This document shows, in pieces, positions 18,258 through 27,642 of a DNA stretch of 64,000 nt. A program made the position numbers and the translations under genes. The notes beneath the pieces were generated by a model. It had not been told where the DNA came from, did no database searches, and saw only the letters and a list, made by a program, of their open reading frames with translations. The stretch lies in NCBI GenBank assembly GCA_021201755.1, contig JAJQEI010000052.1:1-64000 (forward strand). The letters run 5' to 3'. Numbering within the stretch: position 1 is the stretch's first letter; the number at the start of each line of letters is the position of its first letter. This DNA is from Ruminococcus sp. (lineage in GTDB: Bacteria; Bacillota; Clostridia; Oscillospirales; Ruminococcaceae).

Positions 18258-19499
18258 TTATGGCAGCTTAAATTGCTTTCCGGGGATTCGCTGCACTTTT
18301 CCGAAAATCTCCAGTTCCGTCAGCTCTGCCGTTAGTTCCTGTATGGTGGTGTCGGTTGCCTCTGCCAATTGATCCATGTGCATTACCTGATGCATTTGTA
18401 ATAAAGATAAGATCTTTTTTTCGAGGCTGTCCGTTTGGGTCTGGTTATTCGCCGTAATATCCGATGCAGATTGACTTTCTGAATATGTATCGTGTTTAGG
18501 TGTCGTTTCTCGTGATTCGATTGTGGGAGATTCCTGTGATGACGGGTTTGCATGAAATTTTGAATTTTCCTCTTTTTCGGCGGCTTGCAGCAGTGCATCT
18601 AGGTCGATCAAGTCTGCAACATCTAGGTTATAGTAGGAATAAACCACATCCTGACTGTCGAACACCGGTATTGCACCGTCACGAAGATATTTTATCACAC
18701 CGGCATAGTGTTTGTCAAATATATCTGCTGGTGGAATGCAAAAAACTTCTCTGCCTTGTTCCATCGCCCGTTCCGCAGTAATTAGTGCGCCGCTTCGTTC
18801 CAGTGCCTAAACGACGAGTGTTCCAGCCGAAAGACCGGATAAAATCCGATTGCGTGCAGGAAAATTTGATGGATGTGGCGATGTTCCCGGAGAAAACTCC
18901 GAGAGAATCAGACCATTATCGGCAATTTTGTCTTTCAGCGTGTGGTGTGCCGGCGGATACGCCACATCTAATCCGCATCCCATCAACGCAATGCTTGGCT
19001 TGTCATGTGCCAAAGCACACAGATTGGCAGTAATATCGATTCCTACGGCAAATCCGGTGGCCAGAATAAAGTGAAACTGTACCAGCTGATTACAAATATG
19101 TTTTTCCACACGCAGGCTGTAATCTGTAGGGTTATGTGTACCTACGACAGTCAGAAGCAAGCGGCTTTCCAGCAGTGAAATATCTCCTCGATAATACAAA
19201 ATGATCGGCGCATTGGTTATCATGCGCAAATTTCTCGGATAGATACTGTCATAATAGGTGAGTATTGAAATGCCCAGCTTGTCATAGCGTTCCATCAGTT
19301 CATCTATGTGATTGTCTGTGACCTGTCGAATGCGGCGCAGATGTCGTTCTGTCAGTCGGATTTTCTTTTGTTGTTCCGGATCACACAGATTTTGTCGTGC
19401 ATTTGTCGGCGAACCAGTATGTTTGACGACCTCCCAGATACGGGGACTGCCTGCACCGAACACCATTTGCAGCCATAGTAGATCGTGTATCGTTTCAAT
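18258..19499 (-). pseudogene. dprA: DNA-processing protein DprA, interrupted by TAG
   Basis: DprA/Smf binds single-stranded DNA and loads RecA. The N-terminal SAM-like part (DLLWLQMVFGAGSPRIWEVV) and the Rossmann core (TVVGTHNPTDYSLRVEKHI, GCGLDVAYPPAH, ARNRILSGLSAGTLVV) are clear. An in-frame TAG at 18807-18809 then stands where a conserved Glu usually follows GTLVV. The same frame continues as ALERSGALITAERAMEQGR and on to a C-terminal winged helix (DQLAEATDTTIQELTAEL). The ribosome site GGAGA points to an ATT at 19497-19499, so the true start is uncertain; ATG at 19466 is the next clear option. The start overlaps the upstream SpoU gene. Confidence 0.85.
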
Positions 19500-20298
19500 T
19501 CAATTCTCCATGAGATGTTACTCCATTCTTTAATTCCCATAAGATAATGCCGGCTGCCATTGCCGCATTCAGCGATTCAATATTGCCGTGCATGGGAATT
19601 GTAATTTGTCGATCGCAGCGTTGTGCTGTTTTCGGTGGAAGACCATTTCCCTCGTTGCCAATGAGAATGGCAGTGCCTTGTGTAAAGCTGCACTGACCTA
19701 CAGGTTCTGCTGTAGGGTTTATTACCGCTGCACAGGTAGTGATGTTTTCTCGATGGCAGGCGTCAAAAACGGACTCGATTTCATCAACCTGACAAACTGG
19801 AATACGAAACAGCGACCCCATTGTTGCACGCACCACCTTGGGATTATAAATATCGCAGCAGGCGCAGTACACGACGCCGTCGATTCCCATGGCGTCTGCG
19901 GTTCGAAGAATCATGCCAGCATTGCCGGGATCTTGTATTTGATATAAAATCGCATAGAGTCCTTTCTTCTTGAAAAAGGCGTTGATAGACAAAGATTTCG
20001 GCTTTTCGCAGATGGCATAGACACCTTGAGAGTGTTCTGTTTGTGAAAGCATCGTCGCTAGTTTCTCAGACAGCAGTGTGCAGGGTATGGCACAGGGCGG
20101 ACGTTGCTGTTCCCATTTGGAAAAGCCATCCTCCGTACAGAATAGCTGATGTATTTTTGCACTATTTTTTGCAGCGTCTAACACCAGTCGAAGTCCTTCT
20201 AATACAAATAGACCAGTTAATTTCCGTTCCTTTTTTGAAGCAGCGAGTTTGCGATAGTGTTTGATTTGTGCATTTTCTGGCGAAGTAATGATTTGCAA
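19495..20298 (-). CDS. SpoU/TrmH-family RNA 2'-O-methyltransferase
   Basis: SAM-dependent 2'-O-ribose methyltransferase acting on rRNA or tRNA, 267 residues. It has an N-terminal substrate-binding part and a C-terminal SPOUT knot. Motifs are IQDPGNAGMILRTADAMG, LIGNEGNGLP and the C-terminal IPMHGNIESLNAAMAAGI. The location just after rplT matches ysgA-like genes of Firmicutes. The exact target nucleotide cannot be decided. The gene starts about 96 nt after rplT and overlaps dprA by a few bases. Confidence 0.9.
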   Translation of the reverse strand: MQIITSPENAQIKHYRKLAASKKERKLTGLFVLEGLRLVLDAAKNSAKIHQLFCTEDGFSKWEQQRPPCAIPCTLLSEKLATMLSQTEHSQGVYAICEKPKSLSINAFFKKKGLYAILYQIQDPGNAGMILRTADAMGIDGVVYCACCDIYNPKVVRATMGSLFRIPVCQVDEIESVFDACHRENITTCAAVINPTAEPVGQCSFTQGTAILIGNEGNGLPPKTAQRCDRQITIPMHGNIESLNAAMAAGIILWELKNGVTSHGELN

Positions 20299-20393
20299 TG
20301 TTCCATTTCCTCCCGAGTGACCTCTGGATATAACAAAACACGCTCTTTTTTCATCATAGAGCGTGTTCCTTGAGTTATTCTAAGGCATACGCT

Positions 20394-20747
20394 TTAAAGT
20401 GCAGCCTTTGCCTGTTCTACAATTGCTGTAAAGCCAGCAGCGTCATGAATTGCAATTTCAGATAACATTTTACGGTTCAACGTAATGCCAGCCTTTTTGC
20501 AGCCGTTCATGAACTGTGAATAATTGATACCGTTTAGCTTACAAGCAGCGGAAATACGGGTAATCCAAATACGGCGGAATCCCCGTTTCTTTTGCTTTCT
20601 GCCAATGTATGCGTAATTGCCGGACTTCATGACTGCCTGTTTTGCCATCTTGAAGTGCTTCGACTTACTGCCCCAATAGCCCTTTGCCAGCTTCAGGGTC
20701 TTATTTCTTCTCTTTCGAGTCATCATTGCACCTTTTACACGTGCCAT
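20394..20747 (-). CDS. rplT: 50S ribosomal protein L20
   Basis: Full-length 117-residue L20, starting [20 protein letters not shown]. It has a basic RNA-binding N-terminus and a C-terminal globular domain ([17 protein letters not shown]). In Firmicutes L20 represses the infC-rpmI-rplT operon through a leader RNA. A ribosome site precedes the ATG. Confidence 0.98.
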   Translation of the reverse strand: MARVKGAMMTRKRRNKTLKLAKGYWGSKSKHFKMAKQAVMKSGNYAYIGRKQKKRGFRRIWITRISAACKLNGINYSQFMNGCKKAGITLNRKMLSEIAIHDAAGFTAIVEQAKAAL

Positions 20748-20793
20748 AATATTCTACCTCCGTTGCTCTGTGTTTTCGTTTTTGGATTACTGC

Positions 20794-20997
20794 TTATAGA
20801 TACGGCAGTAGCTTTTTCAGTGCCGTTGCATTTGTGGTGTCTGCAATGCCAGCAGTACGAGCAATTCTCTTCCGCTTCGTATCTTTTTGTGTCAATCTGT
20901 GACGCTTATTTATCTTTTGATATTTCAGTTTTCCGGAAGCTGTCTTCTGAAACCGTTTTTTTGCACCGGAATGTGTCTTTACCTTATTTTTTGCCAT
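20794..20997 (-). CDS. rpmI: 50S ribosomal protein L35
   Basis: A 67-residue basic protein with the family pattern [19 protein letters not shown] and [13 protein letters not shown]. The longer upstream frame is not used: AGGAGGAAAAT stands just before the ATG at 20997. The start overlaps the end of infC by 14 nt, which suggests translational coupling. Confidence 0.97.
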   Translation of the reverse strand: MAKNKVKTHSGAKKRFQKTASGKLKYQKINKRHRLTQKDTKRKRIARTAGIADTTNATALKKLLPYL

Positions 20998-21532
20998 TAG
21001 ATTTTCCTCCTGCTTGTTTTGCTGTTTTTGGTGAAATGAACATGACCATACTACGGCGTTCCATTTTTGCAGGCTTGTCAACAACGCCGACTTCTGCACA
21101 CGCTTCTTTGAAACGCTTCAGCAGTTCTTCGCCGATCTGAGGATGTGCAATGGCACGCTTACGGAACCATACGGATACCTTTAGCTTATCGCCGCCCTGC
21201 AAAAATTTTTTCGCTTGGTTCACTTTGGTTTCGAAGTCATGGGTATCAATTGCAGAAAACATTCGAATTTCCTTGATGGAAACAACCTTTTGATTTCTGC
21301 GGGCTTCTTTTTCCCGCTTTTGCTGTTCAAAGCAGTATTTTCCGTAATCCATAATCCGGTACACCGGCGGTTTTGCCTGTGGTGCAATTTTCACCAGATC
21401 CAGATCTTTTTCATAAGCGAGCTTTTGTGCATCTCTTGCAGACATGGTTCCGAGTTTTTGTCCGTCCTGATCAATTACCAGAATCTCACGTTCTCGGATC
21501 TCTTCGTTAATCTGCAGTTCCTGTTTGCTGAT
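20984..21532 (-). CDS. infC: Translation initiation factor IF-3, AUC start
   Basis: IF-3 proofs start-codon choice on the 30S subunit; 182 residues. The N-terminal domain has [16 protein letters not shown], the linker is Lys-rich and the C-domain includes the [15 protein letters not shown] segment. No ATG, GTG or TTG lies in frame near the strong GGAGG; the best start is ATC at 21530-21532, 9 nt downstream of GGAGG. Non-AUG starts of infC are known and let IF-3 repress its own synthesis. An L20-type leader lies upstream. Confidence 0.93.
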   Translation of the reverse strand: MSKQELQINEEIREREILVIDQDGQKLGTMSARDAQKLAYEKDLDLVKIAPQAKPPVYRIMDYGKYCFEQQKREKEARRNQKVVSIKEIRMFSAIDTHDFETKVNQAKKFLQGGDKLKVSVWFRKRAIAHPQIGEELLKRFKEACAEVGVVDKPAKMERRSMVMFISPKTAKQAGGKSNGKK

Positions 21533-21735
21533 AAGCCAACACCTCCAAACATTATATTTCAAACAAATCGTGCATAAAAATGCTCACATCATGTGAGCAG
21601 CCCTAAATTTCAGACACAATACAGTAAAACCAATTTTGTTTCTACAGCATTGTGTTAAAATTTGATATCGACCGTTTCGACTAAATATAAAGCGTCAAAC
21701 GGTGAGAACGGAATGCTCTTCTTTATTTTGTTTGT
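21533..21735 (-). promoter_or_regulatory. infC leader with attenuator hairpin (L20-type leader)
   Basis: About 200 nt lie between the infC promoter and start, with no gene. The minus strand has a stem GCTCACATGATGTGAGC (21582-21598) followed by a run of five T (21576-21580), an intrinsic terminator placed 45 nt before the start. This matches L20-controlled attenuation of infC operons in Firmicutes. The upstream part, rich in paired segments, probably forms the L20 binding site, but the fold was not computed. Confidence 0.65.
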
Positions 21736-21738
21736 TTT

Positions 21739-21767
21739 ATTATAGCACAACGAAAATGTCTTGTCAA
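21739..21767 (-). promoter_or_regulatory. Promoter for infC-rpmI-rplT operon
   Basis: On the minus strand, TTGACA (21762-21767) and TATAAT (21739-21744) with a 17-nt spacer. Confidence 0.85.
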
Positions 21768-21849
21768 GCACTTTTCAAAAATTTATTTCTTGTTCATATT
21801 TTAGTGCGATTGACAATATTTCCAACAGGCTGACTTTGGGGAATTGTTG

Positions 21850-23490
21850 TTATTCCTGTAATCTGACAGCTGTAGGTACTTTTCGTCCGGTGAGTATCCA
21901 AAGCAGTCCCAGATATACTATGCCGCCGATCATGCCCACAAAGCCCAGCGAGAGCCATAAGTTCCACTGTACTGTAGTGTCACGCAGCACCCACACGACT
22001 GCTGTGCTGCCCGTTGCTGCGAGTGCCGGCTGCCATATTTTTCGGAAGAGTTTTAAAGGTTGCCCCACGGCTTTTTTCAAATTTCCGTTAATTAAGAGTA
22101 GTATAATCAGATAATATCCACTTGTTGCGATTCCGGCACCGCTGACACAAAACGCCGGCTGTGGAATGAGTATCAAATTGCCTGCCAGCTTGACAGCGAC
22201 GCCTATGAGCATACACTCGACGGGAACAATTGCTTTTCCAATGCCTTGTAAAATACTGCACAAGGGGAATACAAGACACAAACACACCATACCTGGCAAA
22301 AGAGATTGGAGGCTTTGCGTCGCAAGGAACGCCTCTTCCGGTCGCCCTCTATAGAGAACCTCCATCACTGGAACAGCTAGTACGCCGAGCCAACCGGCAG
22401 CTGGGAAAGCCATACCTGCTACAGTGGCGACGACCTTTTGTGATTGCACTGCGATTCCGTTTTTATCCGACTTTGTCCAAAGTGCAGCAGCACTAGGCAG
22501 CGCACTTTTTCCAAGCATATTGGTTACAGACGGCACTAAGTTAAAAACTGTCACCGCCATTCCCGTAAAAGAGCCGTAGACAAATGCAGGGAAATCGGTG
22601 CTTTTTGCAAGTGCGCCAAAGCGTTCGATCAGCTTATCGGGATAGAGCAGCTGTGCTTTTCCGAGACAGCGCATCATGGTAACTAGATCGAGAAGCGATG
22701 TCAAGTTTGTCACCAGCGATCCCAATGCCACAGGAATCATCACATAAAGCAGTCTCCGAAAAATTACTTTCACAGATGCTACGGTCATTTTTGGGTCAGA
22801 TTTCGGCATTTTTTGTCTTATGAAGACGCTGCGTACGCCGAAATAGAGCCAGCCCGCCAGCGTAGACACCGTTACGCCTAAGACAGCTCCTGCCGCTGCT
22901 AGTGCCGTCAGTGGCACGTCAGCCATGACATATTGGCAGAGAATATCTGCGTGTTGAAGTGTCCATTGGCAAAAATATAGTCCCAATCCCAGCTTTACCA
23001 GAGCCTCTATTGCCTGAGACACGGCAGTTGGCGTCATGTTTTGCAGCCCTTCCCAATAGCCACGTTCTACCGCTGTTAAACAGCCAAACAGAGCTGCCGG
23101 TGCAATTGCTAGCACAGAGAATACCGCATAGGGCTGCGCTGCAATTTGCACGGAAAAAGGTTTCGCCAGTACGAATATGATAACGCTCAGAATAGCACCC
23201 AGGATCCCACAAGAAATTTCCCCAATGCGGTGAATTCTCTTTACCTCTGCAAAATTTCCCATAGCTGCACTGCGTGCAACTGCTTGTGAGATGGATGCCG
23301 ACAGACCTGTGACGGATAGTGCATAAATGGGCAGCAGCAACCCATAAGCACTACTAAAATATCCCATGCCAGTTCCGCCGAGTATGTTTGTTAAGGGGAT
23401 TTTAAAAAATGCACCAAACACTTTTGTTATCACAGCGGAAATCGGCAAAATTGCCGAGTCTTTCCAAAAGGATTTACTTTTTTCTAACAT
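21850..23490 (-). CDS. SpoVB/YabM-like MOP flippase
   Basis: A 546-residue membrane protein of the polysaccharide-biosynthesis/MurJ-like superfamily, with about 14 helices. It begins with the typical WKDSAILPISAVITKVFGA and has GMGYFSSAYGLLLPIYALS next. In spore-formers such proteins act in cortex synthesis or lipid II transport; whether this organism sporulates is not shown. In Bacillus the homologue is followed by yabN (mazG) and yabO (rqcP). Here those two genes are found about 3 kb away on the other strand, so the neighbourhood is rearranged. Start ATG at 23490 has AGGAG upstream. Confidence 0.85.
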   Translation of the reverse strand: MLEKSKSFWKDSAILPISAVITKVFGAFFKIPLTNILGGTGMGYFSSAYGLLLPIYALSVTGLSASISQAVARSAAMGNFAEVKRIHRIGEISCGILGAILSVIIFVLAKPFSVQIAAQPYAVFSVLAIAPAALFGCLTAVERGYWEGLQNMTPTAVSQAIEALVKLGLGLYFCQWTLQHADILCQYVMADVPLTALAAAGAVLGVTVSTLAGWLYFGVRSVFIRQKMPKSDPKMTVASVKVIFRRLLYVMIPVALGSLVTNLTSLLDLVTMMRCLGKAQLLYPDKLIERFGALAKSTDFPAFVYGSFTGMAVTVFNLVPSVTNMLGKSALPSAAALWTKSDKNGIAVQSQKVVATVAGMAFPAAGWLGVLAVPVMEVLYRGRPEEAFLATQSLQSLLPGMVCLCLVFPLCSILQGIGKAIVPVECMLIGVAVKLAGNLILIPQPAFCVSGAGIATSGYYLIILLLINGNLKKAVGQPLKLFRKIWQPALAATGSTAVVWVLRDTTVQWNLWLSLGFVGMIGGIVYLGLLWILTGRKVPTAVRLQE

Positions 23491-23548
23491 ACGAAGCTCC
23501 TAAAAATAAAATTTCTCTAAAAAAATGGCCTTCTTTCAAAAATTTATG

Positions 23549-23577
23549 TTGCCGAATCAGAAAATATGTGTTATAAT
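23549..23577 (+). promoter_or_regulatory. Promoter for aminotransferase gene
   Basis: TTGCCG (23549-23554) and TATAAT (23572-23577), 17-nt spacer, about 74 nt before the chosen start. Confidence 0.7.
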
Positions 23578-23650
23578 ATAGGGTATAGGGACTGGAGCTA
23601 GCGTTTTGCTGCACGCTCTGGTCACGAATTACACCCAAGGAGTTTTGACT

Positions 23651-24838
23651 ATGCAATATACATTTTCAGAAAATGTCCAATCGCTGCAGCCATCAGCGAT
23701 TCGTGAAATATTGAAATTTACTGGAATGCCTGATGTGATTTCTTTTGCTGCCGGTAATCCGGCACCGGAAGCATTTCCAACGGAGTTTATCGAAAAAATT
23801 TCTGCGGAGATTTTACGAGAAGATCCAGTTTTGGCATTGCAATATAGTATTACAGAGGGCTATCCGAAGCTGCGAGAGCTTTTGAAACAGCGGATGGCAG
23901 CACAGCACTGTTTTGATCCGAATCGTGACGATTTGATTATCACTTCCGGTGCGCAGCAGGCGAACGAGCTGGCGTGTAAGGTACTGCTCAATAAGGGTGA
24001 CACGCTGTTTTGCGAGTCTCCGAGTTTTATTGGATCGCTGAATGCGTTCCGCTCTTATGGCGTGGACTTGCAGGGAATTCCGATGGAACAGGACGGCATG
24101 GATATGGATGCACTGGAGAATGCCATTCAAAAGAGTGCGAGTCCGAAAGTGATCTATGTGATTCCGAATTTTCAGAATCCTACCGGGCGGGTTATGTCCC
24201 TTAAGAAGCGAAAAAAATTGTATGAACTGGCGTGTCGTTATGATTTGGTTATTATCGAGGACAATCCCTATGGCGATTTACGTTTTTCTGGCGATCCGAT
24301 CCCATCGATAAAAAGCCTTGATGCGGAGGGCAGAGTATCTTATTCCGGAAGTTTTTCAAAGATATTGGCACCTGGCTTGCGTGTGGGTTATGTCAGTGCA
24401 GCACCGGAGCTGATTTCGAAAATTACTGTTTGCAAACAGGTTTCCGACGTCCATTCCAATATCTGGGCGCAGCTTATCTGCACAGCCTTTTTGGAACAGA
24501 TGGACATGGACAGCTATTTGGAAGGACTGCATAATGTCTACCGTCGGAAGTGTAATTTAATGGCAGATGGCATTCGGGAATATTTCTCTCCGAAAATCCA
24601 GTGGGAAATGCCGGAAGGCGGTTTGTTTCTTTGGTGTACGCTGCCGGACGAATGGGATATGCCGAAGTTTTGCACACAGGCGGTGGAGCAGTATAAAATT
24701 GCAGTAGTACCGGGGAATGCGTTCTTGGTGGATGAATCTGCGGAGAGTCATTCTATTCGTCTTAATTATTCTACACCTACCGATGCGCAAATCACAAAGG
24801 GTATAAAGATCTTAGGAAAAATGACGACTAGTGTTTAG
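23651..24838 (+). CDS. PLP-dependent aminotransferase, class I fold
   Basis: A 395-residue fold-type I aminotransferase of the kind related to 2-aminoadipate or MocR-type domains but without a DNA-binding region. Visible are an N-terminal ISFAAGNPAPEAFP, the GYPKLREL substrate segment, YVIPNFQNPTGRVMS, and the PLP lysine in SGSFSKILAPGLRVGY. The C-terminal Arg lies in IRLNYSTPT. The substrate cannot be named. ATG at 23651 follows AAGGAG; an earlier in-frame ATG at 23606 has no ribosome site. Confidence 0.9.
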   Translation: MQYTFSENVQSLQPSAIREILKFTGMPDVISFAAGNPAPEAFPTEFIEKISAEILREDPVLALQYSITEGYPKLRELLKQRMAAQHCFDPNRDDLIITSGAQQANELACKVLLNKGDTLFCESPSFIGSLNAFRSYGVDLQGIPMEQDGMDMDALENAIQKSASPKVIYVIPNFQNPTGRVMSLKKRKKLYELACRYDLVIIEDNPYGDLRFSGDPIPSIKSLDAEGRVSYSGSFSKILAPGLRVGYVSAAPELISKITVCKQVSDVHSNIWAQLICTAFLEQMDMDSYLEGLHNVYRRKCNLMADGIREYFSPKIQWEMPEGGLFLWCTLPDEWDMPKFCTQAVEQYKIAVVPGNAFLVDESAESHSIRLNYSTPTDAQITKGIKILGKMTTSV

Positions 24839-24939
24839 AAATCGAACTTCTAATCTTTGAATCTCTGAGCAGAAAAGAAAACAATTTTAGTAGAGAAAAA
24901 TTAGAAATGTAAAATTTGGTGAAAGGAAGTTTTTTACTT

Positions 24940-25476
24940 ATGGCACAGACACAGAAGAAAAAGACACCGCAGAATCACTACTTGGTGACAGAGTCTTATT
25001 TGATGACAAGAGGTGCAGCATTGCACTTTCCGTCGAAACAATTTCAAAATCTCATATCCACGAATGATACGGTTTATGGTCTCATTGTGGATATGCCGGT
25101 CAATCCGCAGACGCTGATTACACTGGTGATATATATCAATGGTGCGGCAAATTTGTATTTCAATAACGGCGGTTCCTACACTGGCGCATCGCAGCGTTAT
25201 TCTACCGTGGCTCAGCTTGGCCGAGGACTCGTGGCACAGTCCAATCGAATCTTGGGAGAGGCAACACGTACGAAGAAGCTGGATCTTCCCACCGGACGGG
25301 AACATCACATTTTCCTGTTGACTAAAAACGGCACGTATCGCAAAGCATTTTTGCCCACGGAGCTAAAAGATGAAAGCAGTGATTTGCAGTCTGTTTTTGC
25401 GCTTTACCAGCGTTTGATGCAAGAGCTGAATGCAGTGCAAATGAAGGATCGTGCAAAAGCGAGAACCCAAAAATAA
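24940..25476 (+). CDS. Hypothetical protein, 178 aa
   Basis: Unrecognised soluble protein. It begins with a Lys/Gln-rich stretch, then has strand-rich segments (YGLIVDMPVNPQTLITLVIY) and a Gly-rich patch NGGSYTGAS, and ends in a basic helical tail. There is no signal peptide or membrane helix. It lies between an aminotransferase gene and trpS with small gaps. ATG at 24940 is chosen for AAAGGAAG about 9 nt upstream. Similar small genes appear near trpS in some Clostridia, but no function is proposed. Confidence 0.55.
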   Translation: MAQTQKKKTPQNHYLVTESYLMTRGAALHFPSKQFQNLISTNDTVYGLIVDMPVNPQTLITLVIYINGAANLYFNNGGSYTGASQRYSTVAQLGRGLVAQSNRILGEATRTKKLDLPTGREHHIFLLTKNGTYRKAFLPTELKDESSDLQSVFALYQRLMQELNAVQMKDRAKARTQK

Positions 25477-25495
25477 ACGGAGGGGAAGTTCCAAA

Positions 25496-26503
25496 ATGGC
25501 AGAACAAACAGAGAAAAAACTCATTTTCAGTGGAATCCAGCCAACCGGCGTGTTTACGCTGGGAAATTATATCGGCGCAATCCGAAACTGGGGACCGCTG
25601 CAAGACGAATATCGTTGTGTTTACAGTGTTGTAGATATGCACGCTATCACAGTTCGGCAGGATTCGGTGAAGCTGCGGCAGAATACGCTGCAGGCATACG
25701 CATTGCTAATGGCGTGCGGCATTGATTTAGAAAAGTCGCTGCTGTTTATCCAGAGCCATGTGCATACCCATGCGGAGCTTAGCTGGATTTTAAGCTGCAA
25801 CACGCAATTTGGAGAACTGTCACGTATGACGCAGTTTAAGGACAAAAGTCAGCGGCATCCGGACGATATGAATGCAGGATTGTTCACCTATCCGGTGTTG
25901 ATGGCGGCAGATATTCTGGCGTATAACGCTGATCTTGTGCCGGTGGGCGTTGACCAAAAGCAGCACTTGGAGCTTGCACGGGATATTGCACAGCGTTTTA
26001 ACCAAAGATATGGTGATTTCTTTACGATGCCTGAACCATATATTCCACTGGTTGGCGCAAAAGTGATGTCGCTGCAAGATCCCACGAAAAAGATGTCCAA
26101 ATCAGACACGAATCCCAATGCTTGTATTCTGATTTTGGACGATAAGGATACGATCATTCGTAAGTGCAAACGTGCAGTGACGGATAGCGACACTGTCGTT
26201 CGTTATGCAGAGGGGAAAGACGGCATCAATAATTTGATGACCATTTATTCCAGCGTGACGGGAAAAGACTTTGACGCCATTGAACGGGAATTTGATGGGC
26301 AAGGTTATGATACTTTTAAAATGGCAGTGGGCGAGGCAGTTGCGGATCATCTGCGACCAATGCAGGAAACTTATGCGAAGCTGATTGGAGATAAGAAGTA
26401 TCTGAATGAATGTTATACCCAGTCGGATGCAAAGGCACTGGCGTATTCCTCGAAAATTGTACAAAAGGTGTATCATAAAATCGGTTTTGTGGACGCAAGA
26501 TAA
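25496..26503 (+). CDS. trpS: Tryptophanyl-tRNA synthetase
   Basis: Class I aminoacyl-tRNA synthetase charging tRNA-Trp, 335 residues. The HIGH-equivalent region is SGIQPTGVFTLGNYIGA, and the KMSKS loop is KKMSKSDTNPN. Length fits the standard bacterial enzyme. ATG at 25496 follows GGAGGGG; there is no T-box leader in the short gap upstream. It is followed by mazG after 37 nt. Confidence 0.97.
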   Translation: MAEQTEKKLIFSGIQPTGVFTLGNYIGAIRNWGPLQDEYRCVYSVVDMHAITVRQDSVKLRQNTLQAYALLMACGIDLEKSLLFIQSHVHTHAELSWILSCNTQFGELSRMTQFKDKSQRHPDDMNAGLFTYPVLMAADILAYNADLVPVGVDQKQHLELARDIAQRFNQRYGDFFTMPEPYIPLVGAKVMSLQDPTKKMSKSDTNPNACILILDDKDTIIRKCKRAVTDSDTVVRYAEGKDGINNLMTIYSSVTGKDFDAIEREFDGQGYDTFKMAVGEAVADHLRPMQETYAKLIGDKKYLNECYTQSDAKALAYSSKIVQKVYHKIGFVDAR

Positions 26504-26540
26504 TGAAAACACAGGGCGGAAAACAGGAGTGATGTAGCAT

Positions 26541-27302
26541 ATGATTCCATACGAAAAAAAAGAACGGTATCATATCGAGGATTTGATTGAAATTGTGCGG
26601 CTTTTGCGCAGTCCGGAGGGATGTCCCTGGGATAAAGTACAAACGCACGAATCCATTCGCAGTGAGTTTATTGAAGAAACTTATGAGGTTATCGAAGCCA
26701 TCGATCGAAAAGAACCACCGCTATTGCAGGAGGAATTGGGCGATGTGCTGCTTCAGGTGGTTTTTCATACTCAAATCGAACAGGAACAGGGTCATTTTAC
26801 CTTTGACGACGTCTGCACCGAAATCTGTGAAAAGATGGTGGAACGGCATCCGCACGTATTTGATACTGTACAGGCAGATACGACAGAACAGGTGTTGAAA
26901 AATTGGGATACCATTAAAGAACAATCGAAACACCAGACGACCCGTACGCAAACGCTGGAAGCTGTGGCGAAAACCTTGCCGGCACTAATGCGGTCACAGA
27001 AGGTGTATAAGCGTGCCGCAAAAGCGGAGCTTGATATTTTGGAACGTTCTGCGCTATTGTCACAAATGCAGGAGGCGATTGCGGTGTTGTGCCAAGCCGA
27101 TCCGCAGGAGCATACAGAGGAAATCGCACATACTGTGGGTACCTTACTCTTTTGCTGTACTGGAATCGCACAGCAAGATGGTTTCTCCGCAGAACAGATA
27201 CTGGTCGATACCACGAAACAGTTTATCACACGCTTTGCAAAAGCAGAGGAGAAAAGTTTGAAAACCGACAGCAATATGAACGAAGTGTGGGAGGAGATGT
27301 AA
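26541..27302 (+). CDS. mazG: MazG-family nucleoside triphosphate pyrophosphohydrolase
   Basis: Hydrolyses (d)NTPs to NMP and pyrophosphate; all-alpha NTP-PPase of 253 residues. The metal-binding motif is visible as EFIEETYEVIEAID with EELGDVLLQVVFH. A second, more divergent half includes ALMRSQKVYKRAAKAELDI. In Bacillus the equivalent YabN region sits beside the rqcP gene, as here, 6 nt before it. No YabN-type N-terminal methylase domain is present. Confidence 0.92.
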   Translation: MIPYEKKERYHIEDLIEIVRLLRSPEGCPWDKVQTHESIRSEFIEETYEVIEAIDRKEPPLLQEELGDVLLQVVFHTQIEQEQGHFTFDDVCTEICEKMVERHPHVFDTVQADTTEQVLKNWDTIKEQSKHQTTRTQTLEAVAKTLPALMRSQKVYKRAAKAELDILERSALLSQMQEAIAVLCQADPQEHTEEIAHTVGTLLFCCTGIAQQDGFSAEQILVDTTKQFITRFAKAEEKSLKTDSNMNEVWEEM

Positions 27303-27308
27303 TTCAGA

Positions 27309-27551
27309 ATGCGACTGGATAAATATTTGAAAATTTCACGGCTAATCAAGCGTCGTACTGTTGCGAACGAAGCTTGCGATGCTGGAAAAGTACTTGTGAA
27401 TGAAAAAGAAGCCCGTGCATCTTATGCAGTAAAGTCGGGTGATATTATACAGATCCAAATGGGTCAAAAGGAAATCAAGGTGCGTGTGGAGCAAACACCA
27501 GAATATGTCAAAAAAGAGGATACAGCAGGGCTATATACGGTATTATCTTGA
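27309..27551 (+). CDS. rqcP: S4-domain RNA-binding protein RqcP (YabO)
   Basis: An 80-residue S4-domain protein. In Bacillus, RqcP helps RqcH extend stalled nascent chains with Ala on the 60S-like 50S subunit (ribosome-associated quality control). The S4 core is RLDKYLKISRLIKRRTVANE and GKVLVNEKEARASYAVKSGD. The ATG is 6 nt after the mazG stop; the order mazG-rqcP matches yabN-yabO. Confidence 0.9.
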   Translation: MRLDKYLKISRLIKRRTVANEACDAGKVLVNEKEARASYAVKSGDIIQIQMGQKEIKVRVEQTPEYVKKEDTAGLYTVLS

Positions 27552-27606
27552 GAAAAATGCCTAAATTTGTTTGTTTGTGTTTGTTTGATTTTATACATTT
27601 GATGTA

Positions 27607-27636
27607 TTGACAAAAGCCAACGAAATGTGATATAAT
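27607..27636 (+). promoter_or_regulatory. Promoter for leader RNA and sugar transferase gene
   Basis: TTGACA (27607-27612) and TATAAT (27631-27636), 18-nt spacer, about 205 nt before the gene start. Confidence 0.8.
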
Positions 27637-27642
27637 AATTTT

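Noticed and set aside
25477..25495. T-box in front of trpS
   Set aside because: The gap to the preceding gene is only 19 nt, with no room for a T-box.
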